Part shown: positions 8,056 through 16,739 of the stretch, one piece after another
Position numbering within the stretch: the first letter of the stretch is position 1
How the letters are laid out: every line of letters starts with the position of its first letter
Origin: Ramlibacter algicola
GTDB lineage: Bacteria > Pseudomonadota > Gammaproteobacteria > Burkholderiales > Burkholderiaceae_C
Direction of reading: 5' to 3'
NCBI RefSeq assembly: GCF_016641735.1
Contig: NZ_JAEDAO010000001.1
Coordinates: 1,054,001 to 1,118,000, forward strand
Length of the DNA stretch: 64,000 bases
The notes under the pieces: generated by a model
Databases searched by the model: none
Told to the model about the DNA's origin: nothing
Seen by the model: the letters and a program-made list of their open reading frames with translations, nothing else
Position numbers and translations under genes: made by a program

Positions 8056-9417
8056 ATGGTGATTACATGCTGGTGGAAGCGCATTGCTTCCGTGTCGGTG
8101 CTTTGCCTGCCGCTTGCCACGCAAGCGGCATCTGCGGACGACGTCAAGTCGCTCACCGAAGCGGGGAAGGCCGCCGAGGCCTACGCGCTGGGCAAGAAGC
8201 ATCCGGAGTTGCTGGGCCAGCCCGGCTTCGACCTGTTCTTCGGCGCCGCGGCCATCCAGGCCGGGCACGTCGCCGAAGGCGTGCTGGCCCTCGAGCGCTA
8301 CCTGCTCGCCGCCCCCAACGACGGCACGGCGCGCCTGCTGCTCGCGCGAGGCTACTTCCTGCTGGGGGAGGACGCCCGAGCGCGCACCGAGTTCGACGAC
8401 ATCGCCAAGAGCTCGCCGCCGCCCGAGGTGGCCGTCGCCGTCGACCGCTACCTGGACGCCATCCGCACCCGCGCGTCGCGCAACACGCCCACCACCAGCG
8501 CGTTCGTCGAACTGGGCGTCGGGCGTGACAGCAACGTCAATGCCGGTCCCGCGCAGGCCAACGTCTTCATCCCCGGCTTCGGCGTGCAGCCCCTGGCCGA
8601 AAGCAGCATGAGGACCGCGTCCGGCTTCGCGTCGGCCGCTGCCGGCGTCGCCTACAACCACCCGATCGCCCCCGGCGTGCTGCTGTTCGTGCAGGGCCAG
8701 GGCGAGCGCCGGTTCCACAACGACGGCGACACCCACCAGTTCGAAGTCGGCAACTACAACATCGCCGGTGGCGTGTCCCTGCTGCACGACCAGGGCGTGC
8801 TGCGCGCCGGCCTGGGCTACGGGCTGGTCACCGTCGGCTCGCGCAACTTCCGGCGCGCCAACAGCGTGTCGGTCGAATGGCAGCAGCGCATCGACGACAC
8901 GCAGTCGCTGACCCTCGGCGGGCAGTACGCGCGCTTCAACTACGGCACCACGGAAAGCATCGCCGACGGCATCAGCACGCTGGTGGACAACAGCGCGCGC
9001 GACGCCGACTTCACCGGCATCAGCGCCGTCTACAAGCGCACGTGGGCCACGGCATGGAGCCCGCTGCTCACGCTGGCCCTGAACATGGGCGACCAGCGCT
9101 CGCGCACCGGCCACGATGAACTGGTGCCGCGCACGCTGGGCGCCAGCGCGTCGCTCAACCTGTCGCCGCTGCCCAAGTGGGGCGTGCTGGTGGGCTACTC
9201 GTACCAGCAGAGCAAGTACCACGGCGAGGACTTCTTCACCTCGCCCGACAGCCGCCGCGACCGCTTCCACGCCATCGACCTGGGCCTCACGTACCTGTGG
9301 TCGCGCCACCTGTCGTTCCGCGCCGAGGCGCAGCTGTCCAGGAACCGGTCCAACGCCGACGTCTACGCGTTCCCGCGCAACGTGTTCGCGCTCAAGGCGC
9401 GCTACGAGTTCAAGTAG
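8056..9417 (+). CDS. TPR-containing outer-membrane beta-barrel protein (Slam-like)
   Basis: A 453-residue protein with a signal peptide ending near QAASAD, an N-terminal helical region of tetratricopeptide type (about residues 30-150: ALGKKHPELL, LERYLLAAPND, LLLARGYFLLGEDARARTEF), and a C-terminal half of alternating strands ending in an aromatic-rich strand (FALKARYEFK). This TPR plus about 14-strand barrel layout is that of Slam/DUF560 proteins, outer-membrane translocators of type XI secretion. Start ATG 8056 was preferred over GTG 8020 because the signal peptide starts there; GAGGA lies 10 bases upstream. The next gene begins 9 bp later and may encode its cargo. The Slam assignment is by architecture and context, not by search. 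Confidence 0.65.
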   Translation: MVITCWWKRIASVSVLCLPLATQAASADDVKSLTEAGKAAEAYALGKKHPELLGQPGFDLFFGAAAIQAGHVAEGVLALERYLLAAPNDGTARLLLARGYFLLGEDARARTEFDDIAKSSPPPEVAVAVDRYLDAIRTRASRNTPTTSAFVELGVGRDSNVNAGPAQANVFIPGFGVQPLAESSMRTASGFASAAAGVAYNHPIAPGVLLFVQGQGERRFHNDGDTHQFEVGNYNIAGGVSLLHDQGVLRAGLGYGLVTVGSRNFRRANSVSVEWQQRIDDTQSLTLGGQYARFNYGTTESIADGISTLVDNSARDADFTGISAVYKRTWATAWSPLLTLALNMGDQRSRTGHDELVPRTLGASASLNLSPLPKWGVLVGYSYQQSKYHGEDFFTSPDSRRDRFHAIDLGLTYLWSRHLSFRAEAQLSRNRSNADVYAFPRNVFALKARYEFK

Positions 9418-9426
9418 GAGTTCCCC

Positions 9427-11493
9427 ATGCGGTCCCTCATCACGCTGCTCCTGGCGCTCGCCACCTTCGTGCCCGGGCTGGCTTCGGCCCAGGAAGCCGC
9501 CGGGCGCGTCATCGCCGCCAACGGCGCGGTCACCATCGAACGCAACCTCGTCACCGTGCCGGCCAACGTCGGCGATCCCATCCAGTCCGGCGACGTGCTG
9601 AACGTGGGCACCGGCGGCACCGCGCAGTTGCGCTTCACCGACGACTCCATCGTCGCCCTCGGGCCGGACTCGCGGTTCCAGGTGGCCGAGTACGCGTACG
9701 ACGGGGTGGCCGCCACCGCGCAGCGCGTGGCGATGTCGCTGCTCAAGGGCGGCTTGCGCACGGTCACGGGCCAGATCGGCAAGATCAACAACAGCGGCTA
9801 CAAGCTCACCACCGCGACGGCCACCATCGGCATCCGCGGCACCGGCTTCACGGTCTGCCAGGACTGCACCACGCTGCAGGGCGAGTTCCTGCCCGGCACC
9901 AGCGTCGCGTTCAGCGAAGGCGCGGGCGTGCTCACCACGCAAGCGGGCGAACTGCCCCTGGTCGCCGGCCAGTCCGCGTACGCGCGCGATGCCGCCTTGC
10001 CGCCGGTGCGCACCACCACCTTCCCGCAACTGCGCCAGCAGGCCAGCGCCAGGCCGTCGACCACGACGCGCACGGCCAGTGCCGGCAGCGACACGGGGGC
10101 CGCGCTGTCGACGGCCGTCGCGGCGGGCTCGGGTGACAGCAGCACCGGCAGCGCGAGCACGGCAACCGGCACCACCGCGAGCGCTGCGAGCGCCGCCACC
10201 GGCGACAGCGCCGCCATCGTCGTCGCCAGCGCACCGGTGACCACCTTCGCCACGTCCGCTGCGCCGGCCTTCCAGGTCACGAGCACGCCCGTCGTCGACA
10301 CGCTGCTGGCGCCGACGGCCGGCACGGCGTACTACCGCCTTGCGGGCCCGATGAACTTCCAGGTGTCCTGCTCGCCGGGTCCGTGCCCGACGGTCATCGA
10401 AGGCGACCTGACGATCGGCGTCAACTACACCGTCAAGCGCGCGACGGCGCAGGCCGTCTTCAAGCTGTCGGACGGCGGCGTCTTCAACGTCGCCATCCCC
10501 ATCCAGCTGAGCGGCGCGCCGGTTTCGATCGTCGGCAACCAGGTCACCTTCAGCGGCACCTACAACCTGTCCGACTTCCCGCAGAACGCCGGCTCGTTCG
10601 CGTGCAACGACTGCAGCCCGTCGGGCACGCCGGGCTTCGTCAACCAGCTGTCGTTGTCCGGCACCATCTCGGGGTCGCAGGCCACGCTCTCCGTCAGCCT
10701 GGCGACGCCCGACGGCGGCAGCGGCAGCTTCACGGCGCCGCTCACGCAGCAGGACCCGCCGAACAACACGGCGGCCGCCCTCATCGTGCCCACGCTGGGC
10801 GGCGGCGCCAGTGCGCGGTCGTCCTCCTACTGGGGCGCCAAGGCCGATGCGTCCGGGCGTCTCACCGAATTCGGCCTCGAGCTGGGTGCGGTGCGGGGCT
10901 CGGCCGGCGGTGCCACCAACACCATCGTCGGCTCGGCACCGGAAGCCGGCAACCTGGTGTGGGGACGTTGGACCAACGGCACGACGGCGGCAACCAAGGC
11001 GACCTTCACCGACTCGCAATACAACACGTTCCAGCCGGGCAACAACTCGCAGCAGCCGTGGATCACCGGCGATGCGTCGCCGTTCCTGCCGGCGTCGCTC
11101 GGCGTGTTGAACTTCAACCTGGCCGGGTCCGTGCTGACGCCTAATGCCGTCCTCAACAGCGCCACGCTGCAGGCCGACATGGTCAACCGCACGCTGTCGC
11201 TGAACATGAACGTCTCGGCGTCGCCCAGCCCGAGCGGTACCAACGTGTACCAGATGAGTGGCTCCACCGGCTTCAGCCCGACCTCGAACCGCTTCTCCGC
11301 CGGCTTCAACTCGGTGACGTGCTCGGGGCCGTGCAACCTGGGCGTCGGCACGCCGAACGGCTCGTACGGCGGCTTCTTCGCCGGCCCGAATGCCGAAGGC
11401 GCGGGCGTCGCGTTCACGGCCGGCTTCGGCCCGAGCGCCGGCGCCAATGGCGTGGGCAACGGGGTCTCGGGCGTGGCGGGGTTCAAGCGCTAA
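9427..11493 (+). CDS. FecR-domain secreted protein with TbpB-like C-terminus
   Basis: A 688-residue exported protein. A classical signal peptide (no lipobox Cys) ends near ASAQ. Residues about 24-145 form a FecR-type domain (NGAVTIERN, GDVLNVGTGGTAQLRF, TATIGIRGTGF) with a C-x2-C pair just after it. A Ser/Thr/Ala-rich linker spans about residues 210-275. The remainder is strand-rich and ends with YGGFFAGPNAEGAGVAFTAGF, which resembles the last strands of the TbpB-type eight-stranded barrel. It follows the Slam-like barrel gene by 9 bp. FecR domains here probably act as a periplasmic or surface binding module rather than an iron-sensing regulator. Function is otherwise unknown. Confidence 0.7.
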   Translation: MRSLITLLLALATFVPGLASAQEAAGRVIAANGAVTIERNLVTVPANVGDPIQSGDVLNVGTGGTAQLRFTDDSIVALGPDSRFQVAEYAYDGVAATAQRVAMSLLKGGLRTVTGQIGKINNSGYKLTTATATIGIRGTGFTVCQDCTTLQGEFLPGTSVAFSEGAGVLTTQAGELPLVAGQSAYARDAALPPVRTTTFPQLRQQASARPSTTTRTASAGSDTGAALSTAVAAGSGDSSTGSASTATGTTASAASAATGDSAAIVVASAPVTTFATSAAPAFQVTSTPVVDTLLAPTAGTAYYRLAGPMNFQVSCSPGPCPTVIEGDLTIGVNYTVKRATAQAVFKLSDGGVFNVAIPIQLSGAPVSIVGNQVTFSGTYNLSDFPQNAGSFACNDCSPSGTPGFVNQLSLSGTISGSQATLSVSLATPDGGSGSFTAPLTQQDPPNNTAAALIVPTLGGGASARSSSYWGAKADASGRLTEFGLELGAVRGSAGGATNTIVGSAPEAGNLVWGRWTNGTTAATKATFTDSQYNTFQPGNNSQQPWITGDASPFLPASLGVLNFNLAGSVLTPNAVLNSATLQADMVNRTLSLNMNVSASPSPSGTNVYQMSGSTGFSPTSNRFSAGFNSVTCSGPCNLGVGTPNGSYGGFFAGPNAEGAGVAFTAGFGPSAGANGVGNGVSGVAGFKR

Positions 11494-11495
11494 TC

Positions 11496-11874
11496 CCGTC
11501 ATTCCCGCGCGCCCTCCCGTCATTCCCGCGAAGGCGGGAATCCACCGCTTCCCTCTTCCTCCACAGCCGAGTGAAAGCGATGGGTCCCCGCCTCCGCGGG
11601 ACGACGGAGGAGGGCCCGTCATCCGCACCGTCCCGTCATTCCCGCGAAGGCGGGAATCCACCGCCTCCCTCTTTCTCCACAGCCGAGTGAAAGCGGTGGG
11701 TCCCCGCCTTCGCGGGGACCACGGAGGAGGGCCCGTCGTCCGCACCGTCCCGTCATTCCCGCGAAGGCGGGAATCCATCGCTTCCGTCTTCCTTCACTGC
11801 CGAGTGAAATGGTCCCCGCCTTCGCGGGGGCGACGAAGTGGGCTTGTCATTGCGGGCTTGACCCGCAGTCCACA
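11496..11874. repeat. Tandem array of three dispersed-repeat units
   Basis: Three copies of a unit starting GTCATTCCCGCGAAGGCGGG begin at 11519, 11635 and 11752, a period of 116-117 bp. Each holds two hairpins (GTCATTCCCGC..GCGGGAAT and GTCCCCGCC..GGCGGGGAC types) joined by a spacer with CCGAGTGAAAGCG. A fragment precedes the array (11498-11510) and a GTCATTGCGGGCTTGACCCG element follows (11846-11865). The remainder of the 561-bp gap, to 12054, shows no gene; a clear promoter for livK is not visible. Confidence 0.92.
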
Positions 11875-12054
11875 CAAAGGCGCGCAGCGCCGCACGGGAA
11901 TTCTCCGCAGCACAGCAATGCGCCATACGGGGTGTTAGCAAGCTAAAAGCATTCCGATTGCTTTCCGCCAACGGGTTTTCACCGACCGCCAATGGCTACA
12001 CGCCTTGGCACCAGCCCGCTAAATTCGCCCGGTGACCAACGAGGACTGACCACC

Positions 12055-13269
12055 ATGGACATCCGGACCCTGCGCACGCTCATCGCCATCGGCACCGCAC
12101 TGGCGACGTTCCCGGCCTTAGCCGCCGATCCCCCCATCCTCATCGGCGCGAGCATCACGCAATCGCCGCCCGGGTCCGTCGTGCAGGGCACGCAGGTCAA
12201 GGACGGGATGGAAATCCTCAAGGACATGGTCAACGCCAAGGGCGGCATCCTCGGGCGGCAGGTCAAGGTCCTGTACGAGGACAACCAGGGCATCCCGGAG
12301 AAGGGCCGCGCGGCCACCGAGAAGCTGATCACCAACGACAAGGTCGTCGCGCTCGCCGGCGGCCACCAGAGCTCGGTGTGCCTGGCCGAGATCGAGGTCG
12401 CGCACCGCTACAAGGTGCCGTACGTCAACACCAACTGCTGGTCCGACGACGTGCGCAAGCGCGGCTACCCCGAGGTGTTCAACACCTCGCCGTACAACAC
12501 GCTGGTGTCGTCGTCGATGGCGACCACGCTGGCCGCGATGGGCGTGAAGAAGGTCGTCGCCTTCGCCGAGAACACCGACTACGGCATCGGCCAGGCCAAG
12601 CTCACGGGCGAGCTGCTCAAGCAGAAGGCGCCCAACATCGACTACAAGTACGAGACGCTGGACCGCTCCAGCAAGGACTTCACCGCGGTGATGCTCCCGC
12701 TGCGCGCCAACCCGCCCGACGTCATCGTCATGTCGATGCTGCCGCCCGCAGCCTACATCGTGATGAACCAGGCGTACGAGCAGGGCGTCGCACCCTCGGC
12801 CAAGACGCTGCTGTACGACGGTGGCGGCCTGGTCGACTACCCGGACTTCTGGCAGAACGTGAAGGAAGGCGGCAAGCACCTGCTGTCCTTCGCGCTGTAC
12901 CACCCCGCCATGCCGCAGACGCAGCTGGCCAAGGACATCGCGGCCGAATACAAGAAGCGCACCGGCGCCGACATCAACCGCCTGGTGCTGCAGGCCGCCG
13001 ACTCGCTGCACCTGGTGCTCGAAGGCATCAAGAGCGCCAAGAGCACCGAGCCGGACAAGCTGGCGCAGGCGATGCGCACGATGAAGTTCGACAGCCTGCG
13101 CGGCGTGAGCAACTTCTCGACCAAGGAAGGCTTCGGCTACCAGCAGTGGCTGGACATCCCGTACGTCAACTACGAGGTCACGGAGATCAAGCAGCCGGTC
13201 GGCCAGACCGTGATGCTGCAGGCGCCCGGCCAGAAGTTCGACACGAGCAAGATCGTCCGTCCCAAGTGA
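12055..13269 (+). CDS. livK: Branched-chain amino acid-type ABC transporter, periplasmic binding protein
   Basis: A 404-residue Leu/Ile/Val-binding-type protein with a signal peptide cleaved near ALAAD. The mature protein starts with the family pattern ILIGASITQSPPGSVV, followed by GMEILKDMVNAKGGILGRQV and the VVALAGGHQSS ligand-loop region, typical of periplasmic binding fold type I. It delivers its ligand to the membrane complex encoded by the next four genes. The family binds many substrates (amino acids, amides, urea, aromatic acids), so the ligand is uncertain. ATG 12055 follows GAGGA at about 10 bases. Confidence 0.93.
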   Translation: MDIRTLRTLIAIGTALATFPALAADPPILIGASITQSPPGSVVQGTQVKDGMEILKDMVNAKGGILGRQVKVLYEDNQGIPEKGRAATEKLITNDKVVALAGGHQSSVCLAEIEVAHRYKVPYVNTNCWSDDVRKRGYPEVFNTSPYNTLVSSSMATTLAAMGVKKVVAFAENTDYGIGQAKLTGELLKQKAPNIDYKYETLDRSSKDFTAVMLPLRANPPDVIVMSMLPPAAYIVMNQAYEQGVAPSAKTLLYDGGGLVDYPDFWQNVKEGGKHLLSFALYHPAMPQTQLAKDIAAEYKKRTGADINRLVLQAADSLHLVLEGIKSAKSTEPDKLAQAMRTMKFDSLRGVSNFSTKEGFGYQQWLDIPYVNYEVTEIKQPVGQTVMLQAPGQKFDTSKIVRPK

Positions 13270-13281
13270 TCGCCGCGTAGT

Positions 13282-14178
13282 TTGCTGCTTCTCTCGCTCG
13301 ACCTGCTCGCCAACGGGCTGATCTACGGCTGCTTCTATGCGCTGATGGCCGTGGGCCTGGCCATGATCTTCGGCGTGCTGAAGATCGTGAACTTCGCCCA
13401 CGGCGAGTTCTTCATGGTCGGCGCGTACACGTACGTGCTGGTCGCCCTGAAGTTCGAAGTCTCCCCTTGGATCGCGCTGCCCTGCGCGGCGCTGGCCGGC
13501 GCCGCGCTCGGCTGGATCGTCGAACGCCTGCTGATGCGCCCGCTGTACCGGGGCTATGCCAGCTGGGGCTTCATGAAGGACGAGTACGCGGTCGTCGTCA
13601 CCTTCGGGCTGTCGCTGCTGCTGATCAACCTGGTCGACAAGATCGTCGGGCCGTACTCGTACAAGGGGCCCTCGCTCATCGAGACCAGCCGCTTCGCGCT
13701 CGGTCCCGTGATGCTCACGGGCCAGAAGGCAATCGCCGCAGTCGTCGCGCTGTTGATCATGGGCGGGCTGGCCGTGTTCCTGAAGCGGTCGGTCTGGGGC
13801 AAGCAGATCCAGGCGGTGGCGCAGAACCGCCTGGGCGCGTCGCTCGCGGGCATCGACGCCACGCGCACGACGGCGCTGATCTTCGCCATCTCCGGCATGC
13901 TGGCCGCGCTGTCGGGCGCGCTGCTGGCGCCGATGGTCAACCCGTCGCCCGACGTCGGCGCGTTCCCGGCGATCAAGTCGTACGTGATCGTGGTGCTCGG
14001 CGGCATGGGCTCGGTGTGGGGCGCGATGCTGGCCGCGATGATCCTGGGCGTCAGCGAGGCGTTCTTCTCGGTCTACGGCTCGTACGACTACCGTGATGCG
14101 TTCGGCCTCGCCATCCTCGTGCTGGTGCTGCTGCTGCGCCCGCAAGGCCTGTTCGGCGAGAAAGGGCGCGAGCTGTGA
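13282..14178 (+). CDS. livH: LivH-type ABC transporter permease
   Basis: A 298-residue integral membrane permease with about eight hydrophobic segments and family signatures LLANGLIYGCFYALMAVGLAMIFGVLKIVNFAHGEF and the C-terminal GGMGSVWGAM. The frame is the same as livK and is closed by the livK stop, so the first usable start is TTG 13282; there is no in-frame ATG or GTG before the first transmembrane segment. It forms the transmembrane channel with LivM. The GTGA overlap with livM shows coupling. Confidence 0.93.
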   Translation: MLLLSLDLLANGLIYGCFYALMAVGLAMIFGVLKIVNFAHGEFFMVGAYTYVLVALKFEVSPWIALPCAALAGAALGWIVERLLMRPLYRGYASWGFMKDEYAVVVTFGLSLLLINLVDKIVGPYSYKGPSLIETSRFALGPVMLTGQKAIAAVVALLIMGGLAVFLKRSVWGKQIQAVAQNRLGASLAGIDATRTTALIFAISGMLAALSGALLAPMVNPSPDVGAFPAIKSYVIVVLGGMGSVWGAMLAAMILGVSEAFFSVYGSYDYRDAFGLAILVLVLLLRPQGLFGEKGREL

Positions 14179-15122
14179 TCGGTCCCGGACCGCTGTGGCG
14201 CGACCGGCTCGCGTTCGACATGCGCATCGCCGTGCTCGTGTGCGTGGTGCTCGCCGTGCTGCCGCTGGTGGTGCAGGGGCCGTACGCGCAGGGCATCATC
14301 CTGGTGAGTGTTTATTTCGCGATCCTGTCGCTGGCGTGGAATGCGCTCGCCGGCTACACCGGCCAGTTCTCGCTGGCGCCCGCCGCATTCGCGATGCTGG
14401 GCGGCTACACGACGGCGCTGCTGGACTTCTACCTGAAGGTGCCGCTGTTCATCGGCATCCCGGCCGCGATCATTTCCACCGCGTTGTTCGGCCTGGTCCT
14501 GGGCAAGCTGGTGCTCAGGTTGAGTGGCCCGTACCTGTCGCTGACGACGCTGGCCTTCGCCGAGATCGCGCGCGTGGTCGTCGGCAACTCGCACGAATTC
14601 ACGCGTGGCGACCAGGGCATGCACGTCGCGACGCTGACGGACAGCCGCCTCGGCTACTACTACATCTTCCTCGCCGCGCTGGTGGTGGTGCTGGTGCTGC
14701 TGTACGCGATGCTGCGCAGCAAGCTGGGCCGCTTCATGACCGCGGTGCGTGACGACCCGGTGGGCGCCGAAAGCCGCGGCATCAACGTCGTGCGCGTGAA
14801 GATGATCGTCTTCTGCATCTCGTGCGCGCTGTGCGGGTTGGCGGGGTCGCTGTACGGCACCTTCAGCCAGCTGGTGAGCCCGGAACTGGGGTTGCTGCAG
14901 CAGACCGGCCTGGTGCTGTCGATGGTGGTGATCGGCGGCATGGCCTCGCTCACCGGCTCCATCGTCGGCGCGCTGCTGGTGTACCTGGGCTCCGAGTGGT
15001 TGCGCAGCTTCGGCAACTGGCAGGTGATCGTGTTCGCGCTGCTGGTGATCCTGTTCGCGCGCTACGTGCCGGGCGGGCTGTGGGGCCTGATGCTGGACCG
15101 GCTGAAGGGCAAGCGCGCATGA
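14175..15122 (+). CDS. livM: LivM-type ABC transporter permease
   Basis: A 315-residue permease, second subunit of the transport channel. Hydrophobic segments start near residue 20 (VCVVLAVLPLVV), and the family pattern LAWNALAGYTGQFSLAPAAF follows; the C-terminal GGMASLTGSIVGA matches the equivalent loop of LivH. GTG 14175 overlaps the livH stop by four bases (GTGA); an ATG at 14220 would remove the first 15 residues and is less likely. It ends with ATGA overlap into livG. Confidence 0.94.
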   Translation: MIGPGPLWRDRLAFDMRIAVLVCVVLAVLPLVVQGPYAQGIILVSVYFAILSLAWNALAGYTGQFSLAPAAFAMLGGYTTALLDFYLKVPLFIGIPAAIISTALFGLVLGKLVLRLSGPYLSLTTLAFAEIARVVVGNSHEFTRGDQGMHVATLTDSRLGYYYIFLAALVVVLVLLYAMLRSKLGRFMTAVRDDPVGAESRGINVVRVKMIVFCISCALCGLAGSLYGTFSQLVSPELGLLQQTGLVLSMVVIGGMASLTGSIVGALLVYLGSEWLRSFGNWQVIVFALLVILFARYVPGGLWGLMLDRLKGKRA

Positions 15123-15871
15123 GCCTGCTCACCATCCGCAATCTGTCGAAGGCATTCGGCGGCGTCGCCGCCGTCAACGACGTGAGCTTCGAGGTGCGCC
15201 AGGGCGAGATCCTCGGCCTGATCGGCCCCAACGGCTCCGGCAAGACCACGGTCCTGAACATGCTCTCGGGCTTCCTGCCCGCCGACGCCGGCCAGGTGAC
15301 GATGCAGGACCGCGACATCACGTCGATGCGTCCGGACAAGCTGGCGCAGCAGGGCGTGCTGCGCATGTTCCAGATGACGCGCGTGTTCACGCGCACCAGC
15401 GCGTTGGACAACCTGCTCACCGCCGGCATGGCGCGCGGCCTCGCGGAAGCCGAAGCCATGAAGCGCGCGCAGTCGTTGATCGAGGAGCTCACGCTCGGCC
15501 CGGTGCAGCACCTGGACGCGGGCCAGTTGTCGGGCGGCCAGCGCAAGCTGCTCGAGTTCGGCATGTGCTTCATCGAGCCGCCGGTCATCGCGATGCTGGA
15601 CGAGCCGTTCGCGGCCGTGCACCCGGTGATGCGCGAGGTGATGGCCAAGTTCATCCGCGCCCGCCATGAGCAGGGTGCGACGTTCCTGCTGGTGAGCCAC
15701 GACATGCCGGTGGTGGTCGATTTGTGCGACCGCGCCGTGTGCATGAACGCCGGCAAGGTCATCGCGTCCGGCGCCACGCGCGACGTGCTGAGCAACCACG
15801 ACGTGATCGAGGCGTACCTGGGCGAGACGCATGCGGGCGACGAGTCGCTCGCGTACGGGGACCACGCATGA
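15119..15871 (+). CDS. livG: LivG-type ABC transporter ATP-binding protein
   Basis: A 250-residue ATPase with Walker A GPNGSGKTT, signature LSGGQRKLLEFG, Walker B VIAMLDEP and H-loop VSHDMP. It powers import through LivHM together with LivF. The D-loop region reads FAAVHP where most LivG proteins have SAGLNP, a minor deviation. ATG 15119 overlaps the livM stop by four bases, and its own stop overlaps livF in the same way. Confidence 0.95.
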   Translation: MSLLTIRNLSKAFGGVAAVNDVSFEVRQGEILGLIGPNGSGKTTVLNMLSGFLPADAGQVTMQDRDITSMRPDKLAQQGVLRMFQMTRVFTRTSALDNLLTAGMARGLAEAEAMKRAQSLIEELTLGPVQHLDAGQLSGGQRKLLEFGMCFIEPPVIAMLDEPFAAVHPVMREVMAKFIRARHEQGATFLLVSHDMPVVVDLCDRAVCMNAGKVIASGATRDVLSNHDVIEAYLGETHAGDESLAYGDHA

Positions 15872-16602
15872 GCGGGCCCTTGCTCGAGATGCGCGGCGTC
15901 ACCGCCGGCTACGCGCAGGACATCGATGTGCTGCGCGAGATTTCGCTGCGCGTCGACGCCGGGCAGGTCACCGGGCTGATCGGCCTGAACGGCGCCGGCA
16001 AGTCGACCCTGGTGAAGACGATCTGCGGCTTCCTCGCGCCGAAGTCCGGCAGTGTCACCTTCGAAGGCAACGACGTCTCCGGCGTCGCGCCGCACAAGCT
16101 GATCGACCTGGGCATCTGCTGCATCCCGCAGGAGTCGAGCCTGTTCCCGTATCTGTCCGTCGAGGACAACCTCACGCTGCCCCTGCTGGGCCGCCGCGCG
16201 AAGTTCGGCAGCGTGCTGAAGCAGCGCCTGGACGACGTGTACGCGCAGTTCCCGGCGCTGCACGAGAAGCGCTCGCAGGCGGCCGGCAGTTTGTCGGGCG
16301 GCCAGCAGAAGCAGCTGGAGTTCGGCAAGGCCTGGCTGCAGCAGCCCAAGCTGTGCCTGGTCGACGAACCCAGCATCGGTTTATCGCCGCGCATCTCGGA
16401 GGAAGTGTTCACCTGGATCGAGAAGTTCGCGTCGTCCGGCATGGGCATCCTCTTGATCGACCACAACGTGCGACGCGTGGTGCGCATGTCCGATCGCGTG
16501 TGCGTGCTGAGCTTGGGGCGAATCACCGCCGAAGGTGCGTCGTCCGAGTTCCAGGGGGATCTGCACCGGCAGGTGCAGGAGTGGCTGGGGCTGGATTTTT
16601 GA
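15868..16602 (+). CDS. livF: LivF-type ABC transporter ATP-binding protein
   Basis: A 244-residue ATPase with Walker A GLNGAGKST, signature LSGGQQKQLEFG, Walker B LCLVDEPSIGLSP and H-loop LIDHNV. It completes the five-gene livKHMGF operon, all on one strand with 4-bp overlaps after livH. A dispersed repeat directly after the stop may mark the transcript end. Confidence 0.95.
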   Translation: MSGPLLEMRGVTAGYAQDIDVLREISLRVDAGQVTGLIGLNGAGKSTLVKTICGFLAPKSGSVTFEGNDVSGVAPHKLIDLGICCIPQESSLFPYLSVEDNLTLPLLGRRAKFGSVLKQRLDDVYAQFPALHEKRSQAAGSLSGGQQKQLEFGKAWLQQPKLCLVDEPSIGLSPRISEEVFTWIEKFASSGMGILLIDHNVRRVVRMSDRVCVLSLGRITAEGASSEFQGDLHRQVQEWLGLDF

Positions 16603-16697
16603 CGTCGTCCCCGCGAAGCCGGGGACCCATCGCTTCCATCTGCGGACCTCGATGAAGGCGGAAGCGGTGGATTCCGGCCTCCGCGGGAATGACGGGA
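16603..16697. repeat. Dispersed palindromic repeat
   Basis: GTCGTCCCCGCGAAGCCGGGGAC followed by a GGAAGCGGTGGATTCC-type spacer and the CGGCCTCCGCGGGAATGACGGG hairpin. The two-hairpin unit lies between livF and the GAF-protein gene, starting immediately at the livF stop. Confidence 0.85.
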
Positions 16698-16739
16698 ACC
16701 GCCCCACCTCAACAGCCTCCCTCGCTAAGATGGTTCGCC

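Noticed and set aside
7981-11778. Very long open frame on the minus strand opposite the barrel and FecR genes.
   Set aside because: It is rich in Arg/Ala/Gly/Val with no domain, typical of the antisense of a high-GC gene, and the plus-strand genes have clear signal peptides and motifs.
11519-11840. Regular repeat spacing that could suggest a CRISPR array.
   Set aside because: The unit is 116 bp with two palindromes and is repeated whole, including the spacers; CRISPR repeats are shorter with unique spacers, and no cas gene is present.
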